The notes: generated by a model not told the origin, from the letters alone. A DNA stretch of 64,000 bases from Pseudanabaena sp. ABRG5-3 (GCF_003967015.1 NZ_AP017564.1:61504-125503); one strand, 5' to 3'. Positions 17,153 through 26,261 are shown, numbered from the stretch's first letter. Numbers and translations: made by a program.

Positions 17153-17494
17153 TTATTCATCATTAGCAAAATCTTCAGCCATTTCAGCCACAAAAGGCGA
17201 TAACAAACGATGGCGCTCAGTCAAAGGTAACTTAACCAACTCTCGCAAAGACAACCCATGCCCACCTGTAGCCAATCTAGCCTCAGAAATCCTAACTTCA
17301 TTACTTCTCTGTTGATATAGCCTCAGACTCTCGCGTAAACCATCATGCGCCTTAGTCAAAACTTCGCGATCGCCTGACAAATCGCTTCCATTTACCAAAA
17401 ATTGTTCAACATCCTGACATAAAAATTGCATCGCTTGCAGCTTTTCCTCAAGTGATAAACCATGTAATGCAGGTAGTAAATCGTTGATACTCAT
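17153..17494 (-). CDS. Hypothetical protein paired with a DUF433 protein
   Basis: 113 residues from the ATG at 17494 (MSINDLLPALHGLSLEEKLQ). The frame extends 25 codons further upstream, but that extension translates the repeat at 17505-17540 (low-complexity FSFYLFTFSLS) and overlaps the DUF433 gene, so the shorter start is preferred. The protein is helical and charged, with a Ser/Leu-rich C-terminus (LPLTERHRLLSPFVAEMAED). No family is recognised. Its position right behind a DUF433 gene suggests a two-gene module; toxin activity is not evident. Confidence 0.6.
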   Translation of the reverse strand: MSINDLLPALHGLSLEEKLQAMQFLCQDVEQFLVNGSDLSGDREVLTKAHDGLRESLRLYQQRSNEVRISEARLATGGHGLSLRELVKLPLTERHRLLSPFVAEMAEDFANDE

Positions 17495-17504
17495 ACTCTT
17501 AGAC

Positions 17505-17540
17505 AAGGAAAAAGTAAAAAGGTAAAAGGAAAAAATTGGG
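17505..17540 (-). repeat. Leader repeat copy A
   Basis: 36 bp beginning AAGGAAAAAGTAAAAAGGTA, ending ATTGGG, 11 bp upstream of the ATG at 17494. It is nearly identical to copies B (17877-17909) and C (18597-18632). Confidence 0.8.
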
Positions 17541-17552
17541 TTTGTGTGGCGA

Positions 17553-17873
17553 TTAATTGATTCTGCCATAACGCTCCTTCAACTTTTGTTGCAAAAGAGA
17601 GGGCGTTTTAGCCTTCATTTCTATCGCAAAAGCCTCATCTTCAGCGATTTGTTGCCTAATTTCTTGGAAATGATCGTGATAGTAAGCCAACGCAGAATAA
17701 ACATCCGACAGCGTGATAGTTGGATATTGAGAGACTATTTCATCAGCAGACAAACCCATCCGTTCATGCCAAATCGCAATATCCTCAACCCTAATCCGAT
17801 GTCCAGCAATCCGAGGCTTACCACCACAAATACCTTGAGTAATCTCAATATGGTTATTAATTACTATTGTCAT
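17553..17873 (-). CDS. DUF433 (VapB-like antitoxin family) protein
   Basis: 106 residues. The N-terminal ~75 match DUF433: ITQGICGGKPRIAGHRIRVE, then DIAIWHERMGLSADEIVSQY and LSDVYSALAYYHDH. This domain is a winged-helix-like DNA-binding module commonly paired with PIN-like DUF5615 toxins. Here the C-terminal extension EAFAIEMKAKTPSLLQQKLK is charged and helical, and the downstream gene is not DUF5615. It is possibly a transcription regulator of its own two-gene unit. Confidence 0.8.
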   Translation of the reverse strand: MTIVINNHIEITQGICGGKPRIAGHRIRVEDIAIWHERMGLSADEIVSQYPTITLSDVYSALAYYHDHFQEIRQQIAEDEAFAIEMKAKTPSLLQQKLKERYGRIN

Positions 17874-17876
17874 AAT

Positions 17877-17909
17877 AAGGAAAAAGTAAAAAGGTAAAAG
17901 GAAAAATTG
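17877..17909 (-). repeat. Leader repeat copy B
   Basis: AAGGAAAAAGTAAAAAGGTA followed by AAAGGAAAAATTG, starting 4 bp upstream of the DUF433 ATG (17873), so it occupies the place of the ribosome-binding site. Confidence 0.8.
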
Positions 17910-17939
17910 TTTTTTTAGAGCTACTTGGCATAACTAATC

Positions 17940-18524
17940 TCAAGAAAAATCCAATTGCCCCAGTTTGTAATTAGATAGACTTTCATTAATTTCAGCCAAA
18001 TCAAAAGCCTCAGCATCAATGCCTTCCTCGTGATATTCCATCATTTCGGCATAATCTGGATGACTAGGATCTGCCAAAATTTCTAACAGATCCATATAGC
18101 CCCATGCTCCACCACAATCTTCTGGAGGACAAGCTCGTTTCCCCTTAATGCAAATAGGATACTTAAGTTTTGGATCGGGAGCTAAGATCTTCTCTAAAAC
18201 AATTTTATGTTGCCAACCATCACCCATGTCATAGATATACCTGATCCAACTTTTCTCATGGGTCAACACCTGACTAACTTTAAATTTTGCCTCATCCTTG
18301 GAAGGTGTTCCAAAATCAAACAAATCGTTATCGGGCATTGATGGCATATAACTAGCTTCACTACTTTCAAAACTGTGTAGATGGTAATTTTGCCAAGGCA
18401 TGATTGCTTGAATTACCAGATGTAGCTCATCTAACTTCATCGTACTTGCGACTAACACCCTGCGCCAAATCGGAGGGCGAATATCTTCTAAAGTAATTTT
18501 TAGTTGAAATATTGATCGGGGCAT
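17940..18524 (-). CDS. Plasmid pRiA4b ORF-3 family protein
   Basis: 194 residues with the family signature: LKITLEDIRPPIWRRVLVAS at residues ~7-26, then LDELHLVIQAIMPWQNYHLH, YDMGDGWQHKIVLEKIL and CPPEDCGGAWGYMDLLEILA. This is a widespread bacterial family often carried on mobile elements, with no firmly established activity. The two Cys of CPPEDCGG with a nearby Cys (YPICIKGKRAC) could bind metal. It is on the same strand as the DUF433 unit, preceded by leader repeat C at a distance of 73 bp. Confidence 0.85.
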   Translation of the reverse strand: MPRSIFQLKITLEDIRPPIWRRVLVASTMKLDELHLVIQAIMPWQNYHLHSFESSEASYMPSMPDNDLFDFGTPSKDEAKFKVSQVLTHEKSWIRYIYDMGDGWQHKIVLEKILAPDPKLKYPICIKGKRACPPEDCGGAWGYMDLLEILADPSHPDYAEMMEYHEEGIDAEAFDLAEINESLSNYKLGQLDFS

Positions 18525-18596
18525 TAGTTACTTAAAGACTAAAGGATTTTAAGATTTTACTACCTAAATAATTCCATCAAGTCGCAACATGATTTC

Positions 18597-18632
18597 AAGG
18601 AAAAAGTAAAAAGGTAAAAGGAAAAAATTGGG
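18597..18632 (-). repeat. Leader repeat copy C
   Basis: 36-bp copy identical in its first 31 positions to copy A, 73 bp upstream of the pRiA4b-type gene and 99 bp upstream of the divergent Uma2 gene. Confidence 0.8.
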
Positions 18633-18730
18633 TTGGGTCGGGGCGATCACCTATTGGTGATTACTGGCGATCACTACTAGATATAGCATAGGTATAATAA
18701 ATTGAGATAGTTTTCAGGAGAAAAGATTCA

Positions 18731-19306
18731 ATGGTAACGACGCTAGAAAAAGAACAAACCCTTTCCCTCGAAGCATTTCTCTCCCTTCCCGAAACCGAAC
18801 CCGCCAGCGAATATGCCCACGGAATTATCACCCCAAAGCCCATGCCCAAAGGAAAACACAGTATTATCCAGTTTGAGCTAGCCTCAGCCATCAATCAGCA
18901 AACAAAACCTGACAAATTTGCCTATGCTCTCCCAGAGCTACGCTGTACCTTTGCAGGACGATCCATCGTTGCCGATATCGCAGTAATCCGTTGGCAAAAC
19001 CTCCCCCGTGACAACGACGGTGAAATTAGTAACCAATTTAGCCATCCCCCTGACTGGATTATCGAAATTCTCTCTCCTGACCAGTCCCCCATTTTAGTCA
19101 TCGAAAAAATCCTCATTTGCCTCAAGGAAGGGAGCGAACTCGGCTGGCTCATCGATCCTGCCACTAAATCAATCATGATCTTTCAAAATGGCTCAACCCA
19201 GATTTACTTTGCCGAAACCGAACCACAGCAACCATTACCTGTCTTGACAGGGCTAGAAACTTGGCAGATTACCGCCAGAGATATTTTTGCTTGGCTAAAG
19301 GTTTAA
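18731..19306 (+). CDS. Uma2 family (DUF820) putative PD-(D/E)XK nuclease
   Basis: 191 residues with the standard Uma2 order: LSLEAFLSLPETEPASEYAH, KPMPKGKHSIIQFELASAI, an RCTFAGRSIVADIAVI core with the conserved Asp, then PPDWIIEILSPDQSP (E-x-LSP) and GWLIDPATKSI. The fold is that of restriction-type nucleases and the family is greatly expanded in cyanobacteria, but substrates are unknown. GGAGAAA before the ATG supports the start. It stands alone on the plus strand among minus-strand genes. Confidence 0.9.
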   Translation: MVTTLEKEQTLSLEAFLSLPETEPASEYAHGIITPKPMPKGKHSIIQFELASAINQQTKPDKFAYALPELRCTFAGRSIVADIAVIRWQNLPRDNDGEISNQFSHPPDWIIEILSPDQSPILVIEKILICLKEGSELGWLIDPATKSIMIFQNGSTQIYFAETEPQQPLPVLTGLETWQITARDIFAWLKV

Positions 19307-19350
19307 CAAAATGCAGTGAATACGGAGAGAAGTAAGTGATCAAGCTTCCA

Positions 19351-20697
19351 TTACTTACATTTTTCTACAGTTCCATCGGGCATTGTCGCTCCACAAAAAT
19401 TTGCACCCTGCAACACCGCACCCCGCAAATTCGCACCCGTCAGATTCGCACCTGAGAGATTAGCCCGTTGTAAGTTTGCCCCGACAAAATCCGCACCCCG
19501 CAGATCAGACTGACTGAGATTTGCATCCAATAGTCGCGCCCCTCGCAAACGCGCCAAACGTAAATTGGCTCCCGCCAGATCTTCACCCCTAAGATTGCGA
19601 TCTTCGCCACCACGATTGACGATATCCCAGACAATCCGCCACTTGCGATCAAGTACTGTCTCCTCATTAATGATGCTTTCTCGCAGATTCGCAAGGCGGA
19701 GATTCGCTCCTTCCAAATTAGCATCGGACAACTGCGCCCCCGCAAAATCTGCTTCCGTGAGATTCGCTTTCATCAAATCGGCATAGCGTAAATTTGCTTC
19801 ATTGAACTTGACACGGGCAAGATTGCTACGGCGGAGATTAGTGATAAAGAGATAGGCTTGGGTGAAGTTCACATCTTCCATATTGATACCAGCCAGATTC
19901 GCTTTCTCAAAGTTTCCGCCTGATAAATCTGCCGCCACAAGGGTTTGACCATCGAGACGTTGATTCACGACTTTCCAGACGAGAAACCATTTTGGATCAA
20001 AGAAAGTATCACTATCAATTTTGCTCGATCGCAAATCAGTATGAAATAAATTTGCCCCCGCAAAGGTAGTTCCTTCTAGACTTGCCCCCTCTAGATTGGC
20101 TCTGGTGAGATTCACTTCGCTAAAGTTAGCACGGCGTAAATTTGCTCTTTTTAAACGGGAGTTGGTGAAGTCGGCTTTTTCTAATTCTGCCAGTCCTAGA
20201 TTTGCACGTTCAAGATTAGCATTATCGATTTTCGCTCCATTCAACTTGGCAAATTGGAGATCGGCATTTTTTAAGGAAGACTGACTGAGGTTTGCGCGTT
20301 CGAGATTGGCATATTTCAAGTTGGCTCGAAATAGATTTGCCCCTTCGAGTTTCGCTTCGAGTAAATTGGTATTTAAAAAATCGGCTCCCGATAGCAGTGC
20401 AAAGCGGAGATCTGCCCCCAGCATATTCGATCGCATAAATTTTGCCCCATCGAGCTTTGCTCCACGCAGATCGGCTTTACGAAGATCGGCATCCCTAACA
20501 TTAGCACCGATCAAATCTGCCCCCGCAAGTCTGGCATCAGGAAGATCGCACTCTGAGCATTCCTTGGTTTTAACCAGTTGATCGACATGGCTTTGATTTG
20601 CCGCTAGTACTGAGGTTGCCGTAGTGATGGCGATGATTGTGGAAATAGCGATCGCCTCTTTGATCGCTGTTTTGATCGACCCTTTGCCTATACCCAT
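19351..20697 (-). CDS. Exported pentapeptide-repeat protein in the CIS AAA+ operon
   Basis: 448 residues. The N-terminus (basic, then AISTIIAITTATSVLAA) is a signal peptide with cleavage near residue 33. A short KECSECDL segment precedes long runs of A(D/N)LXX repeats forming right-handed quadrilateral beta helices (residues ~55-225, 255-345, 375-445). Two linkers contain similar sequence (FFDPKWFLVWKVVNQRLDGQ and LDRKWRIVWDIVNRGGEDRN), so the protein is built from repeated blocks. The start overlaps the stop of the AAA+ gene by 10 nt, so the two are coupled. Location would be lumen or periplasm, opposite the cytoplasmic particle. The role is unknown. Confidence 0.85.
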   Translation of the reverse strand: MGIGKGSIKTAIKEAIAISTIIAITTATSVLAANQSHVDQLVKTKECSECDLPDARLAGADLIGANVRDADLRKADLRGAKLDGAKFMRSNMLGADLRFALLSGADFLNTNLLEAKLEGANLFRANLKYANLERANLSQSSLKNADLQFAKLNGAKIDNANLERANLGLAELEKADFTNSRLKRANLRRANFSEVNLTRANLEGASLEGTTFAGANLFHTDLRSSKIDSDTFFDPKWFLVWKVVNQRLDGQTLVAADLSGGNFEKANLAGINMEDVNFTQAYLFITNLRRSNLARVKFNEANLRYADLMKANLTEADFAGAQLSDANLEGANLRLANLRESIINEETVLDRKWRIVWDIVNRGGEDRNLRGEDLAGANLRLARLRGARLLDANLSQSDLRGADFVGANLQRANLSGANLTGANLRGAVLQGANFCGATMPDGTVEKCK

Positions 20698-22712
20698 CCT
20701 TTTACTTCCGTATCCATCATTGGTTTTTCGAGTTTAATATATTCAATTTTTGCCGCTTGCAGGATATGTTTCATTTGCACAGGTTCATGGTGATCCGCCG
20801 CAATAAAGGCAGAATTGAGGGCAATATTGCGAATATTACCACCCGCCACACTAAGTTTAGCAAGTTTGAGATAGTCCAGATCGAGGATTGGTGTTTGTTT
20901 CGGAAAGGCACGTCGCCAGATTTCCGCTCGTTGCTCCGCATCAGGAAATGGAAATTGCACCACAAAGCGTAAGCGTCTGAGGAAGGCTTGGTCGAGGGAA
21001 TTTTTGAGGTTAGTGGTTAATACTGCGAGTCCGCGATAGGCTTCCATTCTTTGCAAAAGATAACTTACGCCGACATTGGCATGGCGATCGTGGCTGTCCT
21101 TGACCTCGGTGCGTTTGCCAAAGAGGGCATCAGCTTCATCAAATAAGAGAATTACACCTCCACCTTCGGCAGCATCAAAAATCCGTTTGAGATTTTTCTC
21201 CGTTTCGCCGATGTACTTATCGATGACGGAACTCAAATCAATGCGATAGACATCAAGCTGTAGCTCATTGCCTAAAACCTCGGCTGCCATCGTTTTACCT
21301 GTACCGCTTGAGCCTGCAAACAGAGCGCTAATCCCTAAGCCGCGACGACTCCTCCCCGCAAAGCCCCATGTCTCATAGACGGTCAATCGTTGGCGCACAT
21401 GGGCAGCGATGTCATGGAGTACAAATTTTTCTTTCGATGGCAAAATCAGATCTTCCCAAGTTGCCGTTGTTTCTACACCTTGGGCTAGTTCATCCAGTCG
21501 CGGACGAGATTGCGAACGACAGGCGTTCCATAAAGAATACTCAAAGGAATGCTCGGTTTCCTGTTGATGTAGACTCTTCGCCTTGAGCGCTGCATTGTAG
21601 ATATGGGTTGGCGAGAGATTGAAATAGGAAACGAGTTTAGTAATGGAACCATTGAGAGAACTAGCAAGATCATCATCAAGATCGCTGAGGGCTTCTTCCC
21701 AGAGAGTTTGCTGTTCATGCACAGAAGGCGATCGCACCTCAAAGGTGATGATCGTGCGTTGATGTTGGCGACGACGGGATTGACTGCTAATTAGCATCGG
21801 ACATTTGAGATTCTCGATCAGATAGCTAATTGCCATATCCTGATTTGGATTTGGGGCTTCATCGCGATCGCAGTCCAGTAATACAGCAATGTCATTCAAA
21901 ATATATTCGCGATCGCACAGCAATGTAATTAACTGGAGATTGCTTAAATCTTGGGGCAGGATATTTGCAGGTATTTTGTAGAGAGTTAAATTCAGCTTGT
22001 GGCAAATATCCGCCGCGATCGCTATTTTGCTAGAGACATCTTCACCACATAACTGTAATACGGGCAGAAGCTCAGAATCATCCAGCACATTGTTCTGATT
22101 TGAGGTATTGACCCATGTGGCGATCGCCTGATCGACAATTTGTTGCTGGGAATCAATGGTGACAGAGTTTGCGTTGATCGGAGTCAACAGACTTAGCAAA
22201 CGTTCATCGAGGTGCTGTTCACCCATCAAGTAATGCAAGATTCTTTCATTGAGGCGTAAGGGACTTGCGGTGAGCGCATTCCCTGCTCCGATCTCGACTA
22301 ACTGCCAGCGACGCAGTGGTGCGGCGGGGGATAGTGCCGACCAATCAGGATGCTCAAGCACTGACATCGCTAAGCTAAAGGTGGGATAGTTTTGCTTCGG
22401 ATCGCTGGCAATTGCTGCACAGCGACTGCCCCATAACGTATCAAATTCCATACCTGCACAGAGGATTAATAGATCACATTCAAATGCAGATAGACTGAAG
22501 TTTTCACAGAGTTTATGAAGATAACTAGCCCCTAATGGAGAATTTATGGGTGCAATCGGAGCAGGTACAGCAGTTTCCCCTTTATGTTCAGCAATTTTCT
22601 GCTCTAAGGCATGACGGATTTTCGCGATCGCCGCAAATAGATCGCGTTGACTGAGCTTCGGCAAATCAGTTTCAGAAAAGTTGCTCACAGCAGCTAGTGA
22701 TGAGATCGTCAT
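20688..22712 (-). CDS. cis15: CIS AAA+ ATPase (Pvc15/Afp15-like)
   Basis: 674 residues. The C-terminal AAA+ module spans ~420-660 with Walker A AGSSGTGKT (K473), Walker B ILLFDEADALFGKR (D525, E526), a sensor/arginine-finger region LKNSLDQAFLRRLRFVVQFP, and a lid. The N-terminal ~400 residues hold a degenerate ATPase-like region typical of CIS-associated AAA proteins. In PVC/Afp clusters this ATPase is needed for assembly or cargo handling; its exact job is unsettled. Its ATG overlaps the stop of the small 75-aa gene (ATGA), and it overlaps the pentapeptide gene downstream, giving a three-gene operon. Confidence 0.92.
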   Translation of the reverse strand: MTISSLAAVSNFSETDLPKLSQRDLFAAIAKIRHALEQKIAEHKGETAVPAPIAPINSPLGASYLHKLCENFSLSAFECDLLILCAGMEFDTLWGSRCAAIASDPKQNYPTFSLAMSVLEHPDWSALSPAAPLRRWQLVEIGAGNALTASPLRLNERILHYLMGEQHLDERLLSLLTPINANSVTIDSQQQIVDQAIATWVNTSNQNNVLDDSELLPVLQLCGEDVSSKIAIAADICHKLNLTLYKIPANILPQDLSNLQLITLLCDREYILNDIAVLLDCDRDEAPNPNQDMAISYLIENLKCPMLISSQSRRRQHQRTIITFEVRSPSVHEQQTLWEEALSDLDDDLASSLNGSITKLVSYFNLSPTHIYNAALKAKSLHQQETEHSFEYSLWNACRSQSRPRLDELAQGVETTATWEDLILPSKEKFVLHDIAAHVRQRLTVYETWGFAGRSRRGLGISALFAGSSGTGKTMAAEVLGNELQLDVYRIDLSSVIDKYIGETEKNLKRIFDAAEGGGVILLFDEADALFGKRTEVKDSHDRHANVGVSYLLQRMEAYRGLAVLTTNLKNSLDQAFLRRLRFVVQFPFPDAEQRAEIWRRAFPKQTPILDLDYLKLAKLSVAGGNIRNIALNSAFIAADHHEPVQMKHILQAAKIEYIKLEKPMMDTEVKGWV

Positions 22713-22936
22713 GGTTCAATCACTGTCTTAATCAATTGCTCCAAATAATCTGTCGCTGCTTCTACTGGCAACAGAATCACCTCACCTTTTCGCAAAATTT
22801 CATACTTACCCCCTCGAAAGCCATGTCCAGCAATTAACCCCATCGAGACTGCCATATTCCCCACTTCCGTGAGATGGTTAATACCGATACTTTCCACTTC
22901 TAGATCTAGTTGCTGTTTGAGGTCTTTTGCATTCAT
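22709..22936 (-). CDS. Small hypothetical protein opening the AAA+ operon
   Basis: 75 residues, soluble, ending LPVEAATDYLEQLIKTVIEP, with no recognised domain. A short Gly-rich middle (GLIAGHGFRGGKYEIL) suggests a compact beta unit. Overlap with the AAA+ start (ATGA) shows translational coupling. Position suggests an ATPase partner, perhaps an adaptor; this is context inference only. Confidence 0.65.
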   Translation of the reverse strand: MNAKDLKQQLDLEVESIGINHLTEVGNMAVSMGLIAGHGFRGGKYEILRKGEVILLPVEAATDYLEQLIKTVIEP

Positions 22937-23160
22937 TCTTGTTAATCCTAGCTTTAATGAATTTTTTGTGTGATCTTTTAGGACAAATAATGACTTTAGA
23001 TAATTGGCAATTGCTGTATGATTTCAGCCTATTATTTACTATAAGCTTTGCCAATTTGTGATTACTTAAACTTTTTACAAGACGTTGAGTTGTAAAGTTG
23101 GTATGGGTGGCGCAAAGCACAGCCTAGATTAAAACCTAAATCAAGAAAATCCTGCAAACT
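22937..23160. promoter_or_regulatory. Divergent promoter region, AAA+ operon / membrane-anchor gene
   Basis: 224 bp separate two divergent CIS transcription units and must hold both promoters. The sequence is AT-rich, and I cannot single out convincing -35/-10 pairs. No copy of the 20-mer found before the sheath gene is seen. Confidence 0.4.
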
Positions 23161-26130
23161 ATGAGGAGTAACCCAACCATATTTGCTTCAAATAGCGACA
23201 ATAACAACGATTTAGAGCAAAATGCAGGATTGAGTATGGTGGATATTTTGACACTATCCACCCAACAGCAGCAAATTATCAATTGGATTATGCGCCATCG
23301 CGACTCCACTCTTGAGGCGATCGCTACAGGTCTTGAGACAACTCCCGCAGATACGCTAACCGAAATTGAAGATCTAATTAGTCAAGGATTTTTAGAAGTA
23401 ATTGACCATCAAGGCGTAAATTACTACACCATCGATTTTCGCCGCCAACAGAGCATTCCCAATGGGGAGGGCATGTCCTCAGCATCGGTAGCGATCCGCC
23501 CCCTCTCCATTATCCTCAACCCATCGGGTACAGTCTCCATCACCACAGGGGAAAGCTTTGAGCTATGCGTCACCGTCACCAATCAAGGCGATCGCAGTGC
23601 AGTCATTACTGTAGCGATCGATCAAGACTCTAGCTCGATTTATGCTTGGTGTCCTGCGCCTTCAGAGCGTCTCGCTCTGAGTGTGGGGCAAAGCTGTGAA
23701 GTAGTCTTTCCGATCCAAGTCCCACCCACGACACCTCCCAAGGAATATAGCTATACGATCATCATCGATGCGCCCCAACATTATCCTGAAGATACGCCAA
23801 TTCAGTATAAAGGTCGCGTCATTGTTACACCCTCGATTCAAGAAGTTGTCAGGGTTAACGATCCCACCTTTGCCACCATTCCCCGCACTACCTCCAATAA
23901 TCCACATCAAATGCGTGCAGGAGAGATTTGGCAAGTTCTAATCTCGGTGAATAATCGCTCAGAAAGGGTCGATCGCTTTCGTGTTACCGTTCCAGATCTC
24001 GATCCGAAATGGGTATCGATCTACTATCCCGAAGGATTAGCCCTCGTAGGCATTGTCGAAGCAACAGAAGGTTTGCCCCTCAACCCAAATACTCAGGGAC
24101 AGATCACCTTAATTTTCAAGCCACCAATGGATGTTTGGGCAGGTATCTATTCCCCAACTATCCGAGTTCATTCAGAAAATAATCCTGAGTTATCTCTATT
24201 AGATATTGTTTATTTTGAAATTCTGCCCATTTACCAACTGGATATCCAATTGGTAACTTTGCTAACAAGGATAGAAAATCAGCCATCACTCTATGAAATG
24301 CGCTTCAAGAGTAGCAGTAATATTGCCCGTGAACTGACTGTACGCGCCAGCAGTCCTGAACAGGAGGGCTTATTAACCTATGGATTCTATATCGAAGAAA
24401 TAAAGATTGCGCCCTACGGCAATGCCAGAATTAATCTCGAAGTCCAACCCACCAAGAAATGTAAACCCCGTTTCTTAAGCGATCGCTACCTCAATTTTAT
24501 TGTTGAAGTCGAAGATAAACAGGGAATCACCCTAGCTAGCGATCGCTATTTAGGAAATCTACTCATGCCCGCTCGCCCTTGGTGGCAGTTTGTGTTAGTG
24601 ATCATCGCCATCTTAGGGATCATTGGCGCAATTATCTTTCTGATTTGGTGGATCTTCTTCCGTCCTCCCGAAGTACCTGTAGTCGTGGAATTTACTTCCG
24701 AATCTCCCAACTACCGAGAAGTTAGTAACGAAGCAATCCGTCTGCGTTGGCGGATCACCAATCCCGAATTAGTCAAGGAAATCAAAGTAGAAGGGTTATC
24801 CGAAGATCAAACCACCCTCAGTCAGCCCGTCGTCTATAACTTCAGTAAGGGAATTCCCTCTGAACTCAAAGAATATTGCATTATCGATCGCGAGTTACTC
24901 TGTCAAAACGTTCCCACCGATGCACGGAAGCCTAGCCAATATATCTTTCAGATGAATCTAGCTTCTAAAAATCCCAAAACAGGACTCCTACCCCTAGTCA
25001 AAACTACCAAGATTATTGTCGAACCTGTTCCCCAAGCTCAAATCTTAGAGTTTGCCTCGAATAAGCCTCTCTATACTGAGTCCAAACCTGTTTTGCCAAC
25101 CCTTGCACCAATCCCTGTAGCAAAGACTGATCAAAAAACAGCAGATAATCCACCCGCATCTGAAAACCCTACTCCAGCTAATGCAGACAGTCCTACTGAC
25201 AAACAACCTAGTAATCCCAGCGATAATGCTTCTGCCAATAGTCCATCCCCTGAAGTTGTTGCTGCTAAAGCCAAAGAGACTATTTTTATTCCTGAAATTC
25301 TAGAAAAACGAGTATTTTTTACAGCTTTAGGAATTGCAGAAAGTCCAGCGAAGTTGGGATTAATTAAACCCAAACCCGATCTCGATAATGAAGTGCGCTT
25401 GAATTGGCGTTTATCTAACGTCAGCCAAATTAAAGAACTAACTCTAGTCGGGCGATCGCCTGAAGGGGAAGTCAAAAGTCCCCCCTTAAAGTATCTTCTC
25501 ACCGAAGGTATGCCGCGATCGCTACGTCCCTACTGCACTATTTCCAATGATGAGATGGTTTGTAAAAATGTCCCTACCGAAGCAAAAGCTTCGGGTAATT
25601 ACATTTTTGAACTAGCAATCATTCCACTTAAGCCTCCCGTCGATCCCAAAGCCGTGCCTGTGATGAGGAAAACGGAGATCATCAAAATAGCCCCTTACCC
25701 TGCTAAGATTCTGGAACTCAAGGTCAATGGACAGGAGGCTCTACCCCAATATTCCTTCAATCTCAATCCTGACATCCCCACTATTCTCACCCTATCTTGG
25801 AAAGTAGAAGCCTCAGCCGCCGCCAAAATCGATCTCTTACCTGCCCCCGGAAATGTCGCCGCCGTTGGACAATTAGCCCTGCCCCTCAGTCCTAAATCCG
25901 CCGAAGTAACCTATACCCTAAAAGTTACTAATCCCGATGGACAAATCATTATGCGTTCCTTCATTGTCCAAACGATCGCGCCACCCCCAGCACCGAAACC
26001 TGAAGAAACACCACCGATCGCGTTGCCCCCTGATGTCCCTGCGATCGACTCTCCCCTCATACCTGCACCACCAAATCAGCGATCGGGAGGTTCTCTATCA
26101 CCATTCGAGGTTCCCCCTAGCCAAAAATAA
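23161..26130 (+). CDS. Large single-pass membrane protein of the CIS locus, CisA-like anchor candidate
   Basis: 989 residues. Order: a winged-helix-like domain (~30-97, QQIINWIMRHRDSTLEAIAT); two or three Ig/NEW3-type beta domains (~105-470, SIILNPSGTVSITTGESFEL, VSVNNRSE-type strands); one membrane helix (~474-501, WWQFVLVIIAILGIIGAIIF); then a Pro-rich region with two related beta modules (~510-640 and ~720-860), each with a Cys pair and the motif C-x-NVPT-x-A. No signal peptide, so the Ig part should be cytoplasmic and the second half lumenal/periplasmic. Streptomyces CIS loci encode membrane proteins of the same Ig-repeats-TM-Pro-rich layout (CisA) linked to particle firing. The likeness is architectural, judged by eye. 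Confidence 0.7.
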   Translation: MRSNPTIFASNSDNNNDLEQNAGLSMVDILTLSTQQQQIINWIMRHRDSTLEAIATGLETTPADTLTEIEDLISQGFLEVIDHQGVNYYTIDFRRQQSIPNGEGMSSASVAIRPLSIILNPSGTVSITTGESFELCVTVTNQGDRSAVITVAIDQDSSSIYAWCPAPSERLALSVGQSCEVVFPIQVPPTTPPKEYSYTIIIDAPQHYPEDTPIQYKGRVIVTPSIQEVVRVNDPTFATIPRTTSNNPHQMRAGEIWQVLISVNNRSERVDRFRVTVPDLDPKWVSIYYPEGLALVGIVEATEGLPLNPNTQGQITLIFKPPMDVWAGIYSPTIRVHSENNPELSLLDIVYFEILPIYQLDIQLVTLLTRIENQPSLYEMRFKSSSNIARELTVRASSPEQEGLLTYGFYIEEIKIAPYGNARINLEVQPTKKCKPRFLSDRYLNFIVEVEDKQGITLASDRYLGNLLMPARPWWQFVLVIIAILGIIGAIIFLIWWIFFRPPEVPVVVEFTSESPNYREVSNEAIRLRWRITNPELVKEIKVEGLSEDQTTLSQPVVYNFSKGIPSELKEYCIIDRELLCQNVPTDARKPSQYIFQMNLASKNPKTGLLPLVKTTKIIVEPVPQAQILEFASNKPLYTESKPVLPTLAPIPVAKTDQKTADNPPASENPTPANADSPTDKQPSNPSDNASANSPSPEVVAAKAKETIFIPEILEKRVFFTALGIAESPAKLGLIKPKPDLDNEVRLNWRLSNVSQIKELTLVGRSPEGEVKSPPLKYLLTEGMPRSLRPYCTISNDEMVCKNVPTEAKASGNYIFELAIIPLKPPVDPKAVPVMRKTEIIKIAPYPAKILELKVNGQEALPQYSFNLNPDIPTILTLSWKVEASAAAKIDLLPAPGNVAAVGQLALPLSPKSAEVTYTLKVTNPDGQIIMRSFIVQTIAPPPAPKPEETPPIALPPDVPAIDSPLIPAPPNQRSGGSLSPFEVPPSQK

Positions 26131-26137
26131 CGCAGTG

Positions 26138-26176
26138 GTTAGATGTGGTGTGCGCGAAGCGCACACCACATCTAAC
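26138..26176 (+). terminator. Hairpin behind the membrane-anchor gene
   Basis: Perfect 18-bp arms GTTAGATGTGGTGTGCGC / GCGCACACCACATCTAAC with a GAA loop, 8 bp after the stop. An A-run rather than a T-run follows, so intrinsic termination on the plus strand is uncertain. It may be a small mobile palindrome. Confidence 0.55.
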
Positions 26177-26261
26177 TCAAAAATAGAATAGACAAGGAAC
26201 TTAAGCCCTTTATTTTTAAAATTTTTAAAAATCTTAGTTAAACCAACAGATTCAGTTACTC

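Noticed and set aside
17495..17569. Longer start of the 17153-17494 gene
   Set aside because: The extra 25 codons translate the leader repeat and overlap the DUF433 gene; low-complexity product.
17026..18632. Possible CRISPR array from the repeated 33-36-bp units
   Set aside because: Units are 340-720 bp apart with genes between them, purine-only in composition, and no cas genes are nearby.
20096..20581. Open frames antisense to the pentapeptide gene (Ser/Ala/Phe-rich)
   Set aside because: Repeat composition of the true gene creates periodic antisense frames. The products are repeats of ...RFAPSSFASS type without real domain likeness.
19351..20697. Pentapeptide protein as a gyrase-protecting (Qnr-like) factor
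   Set aside because: It has a signal peptide and long linkers between repeat blocks, so a cytoplasmic DNA-mimic role is unlikely.
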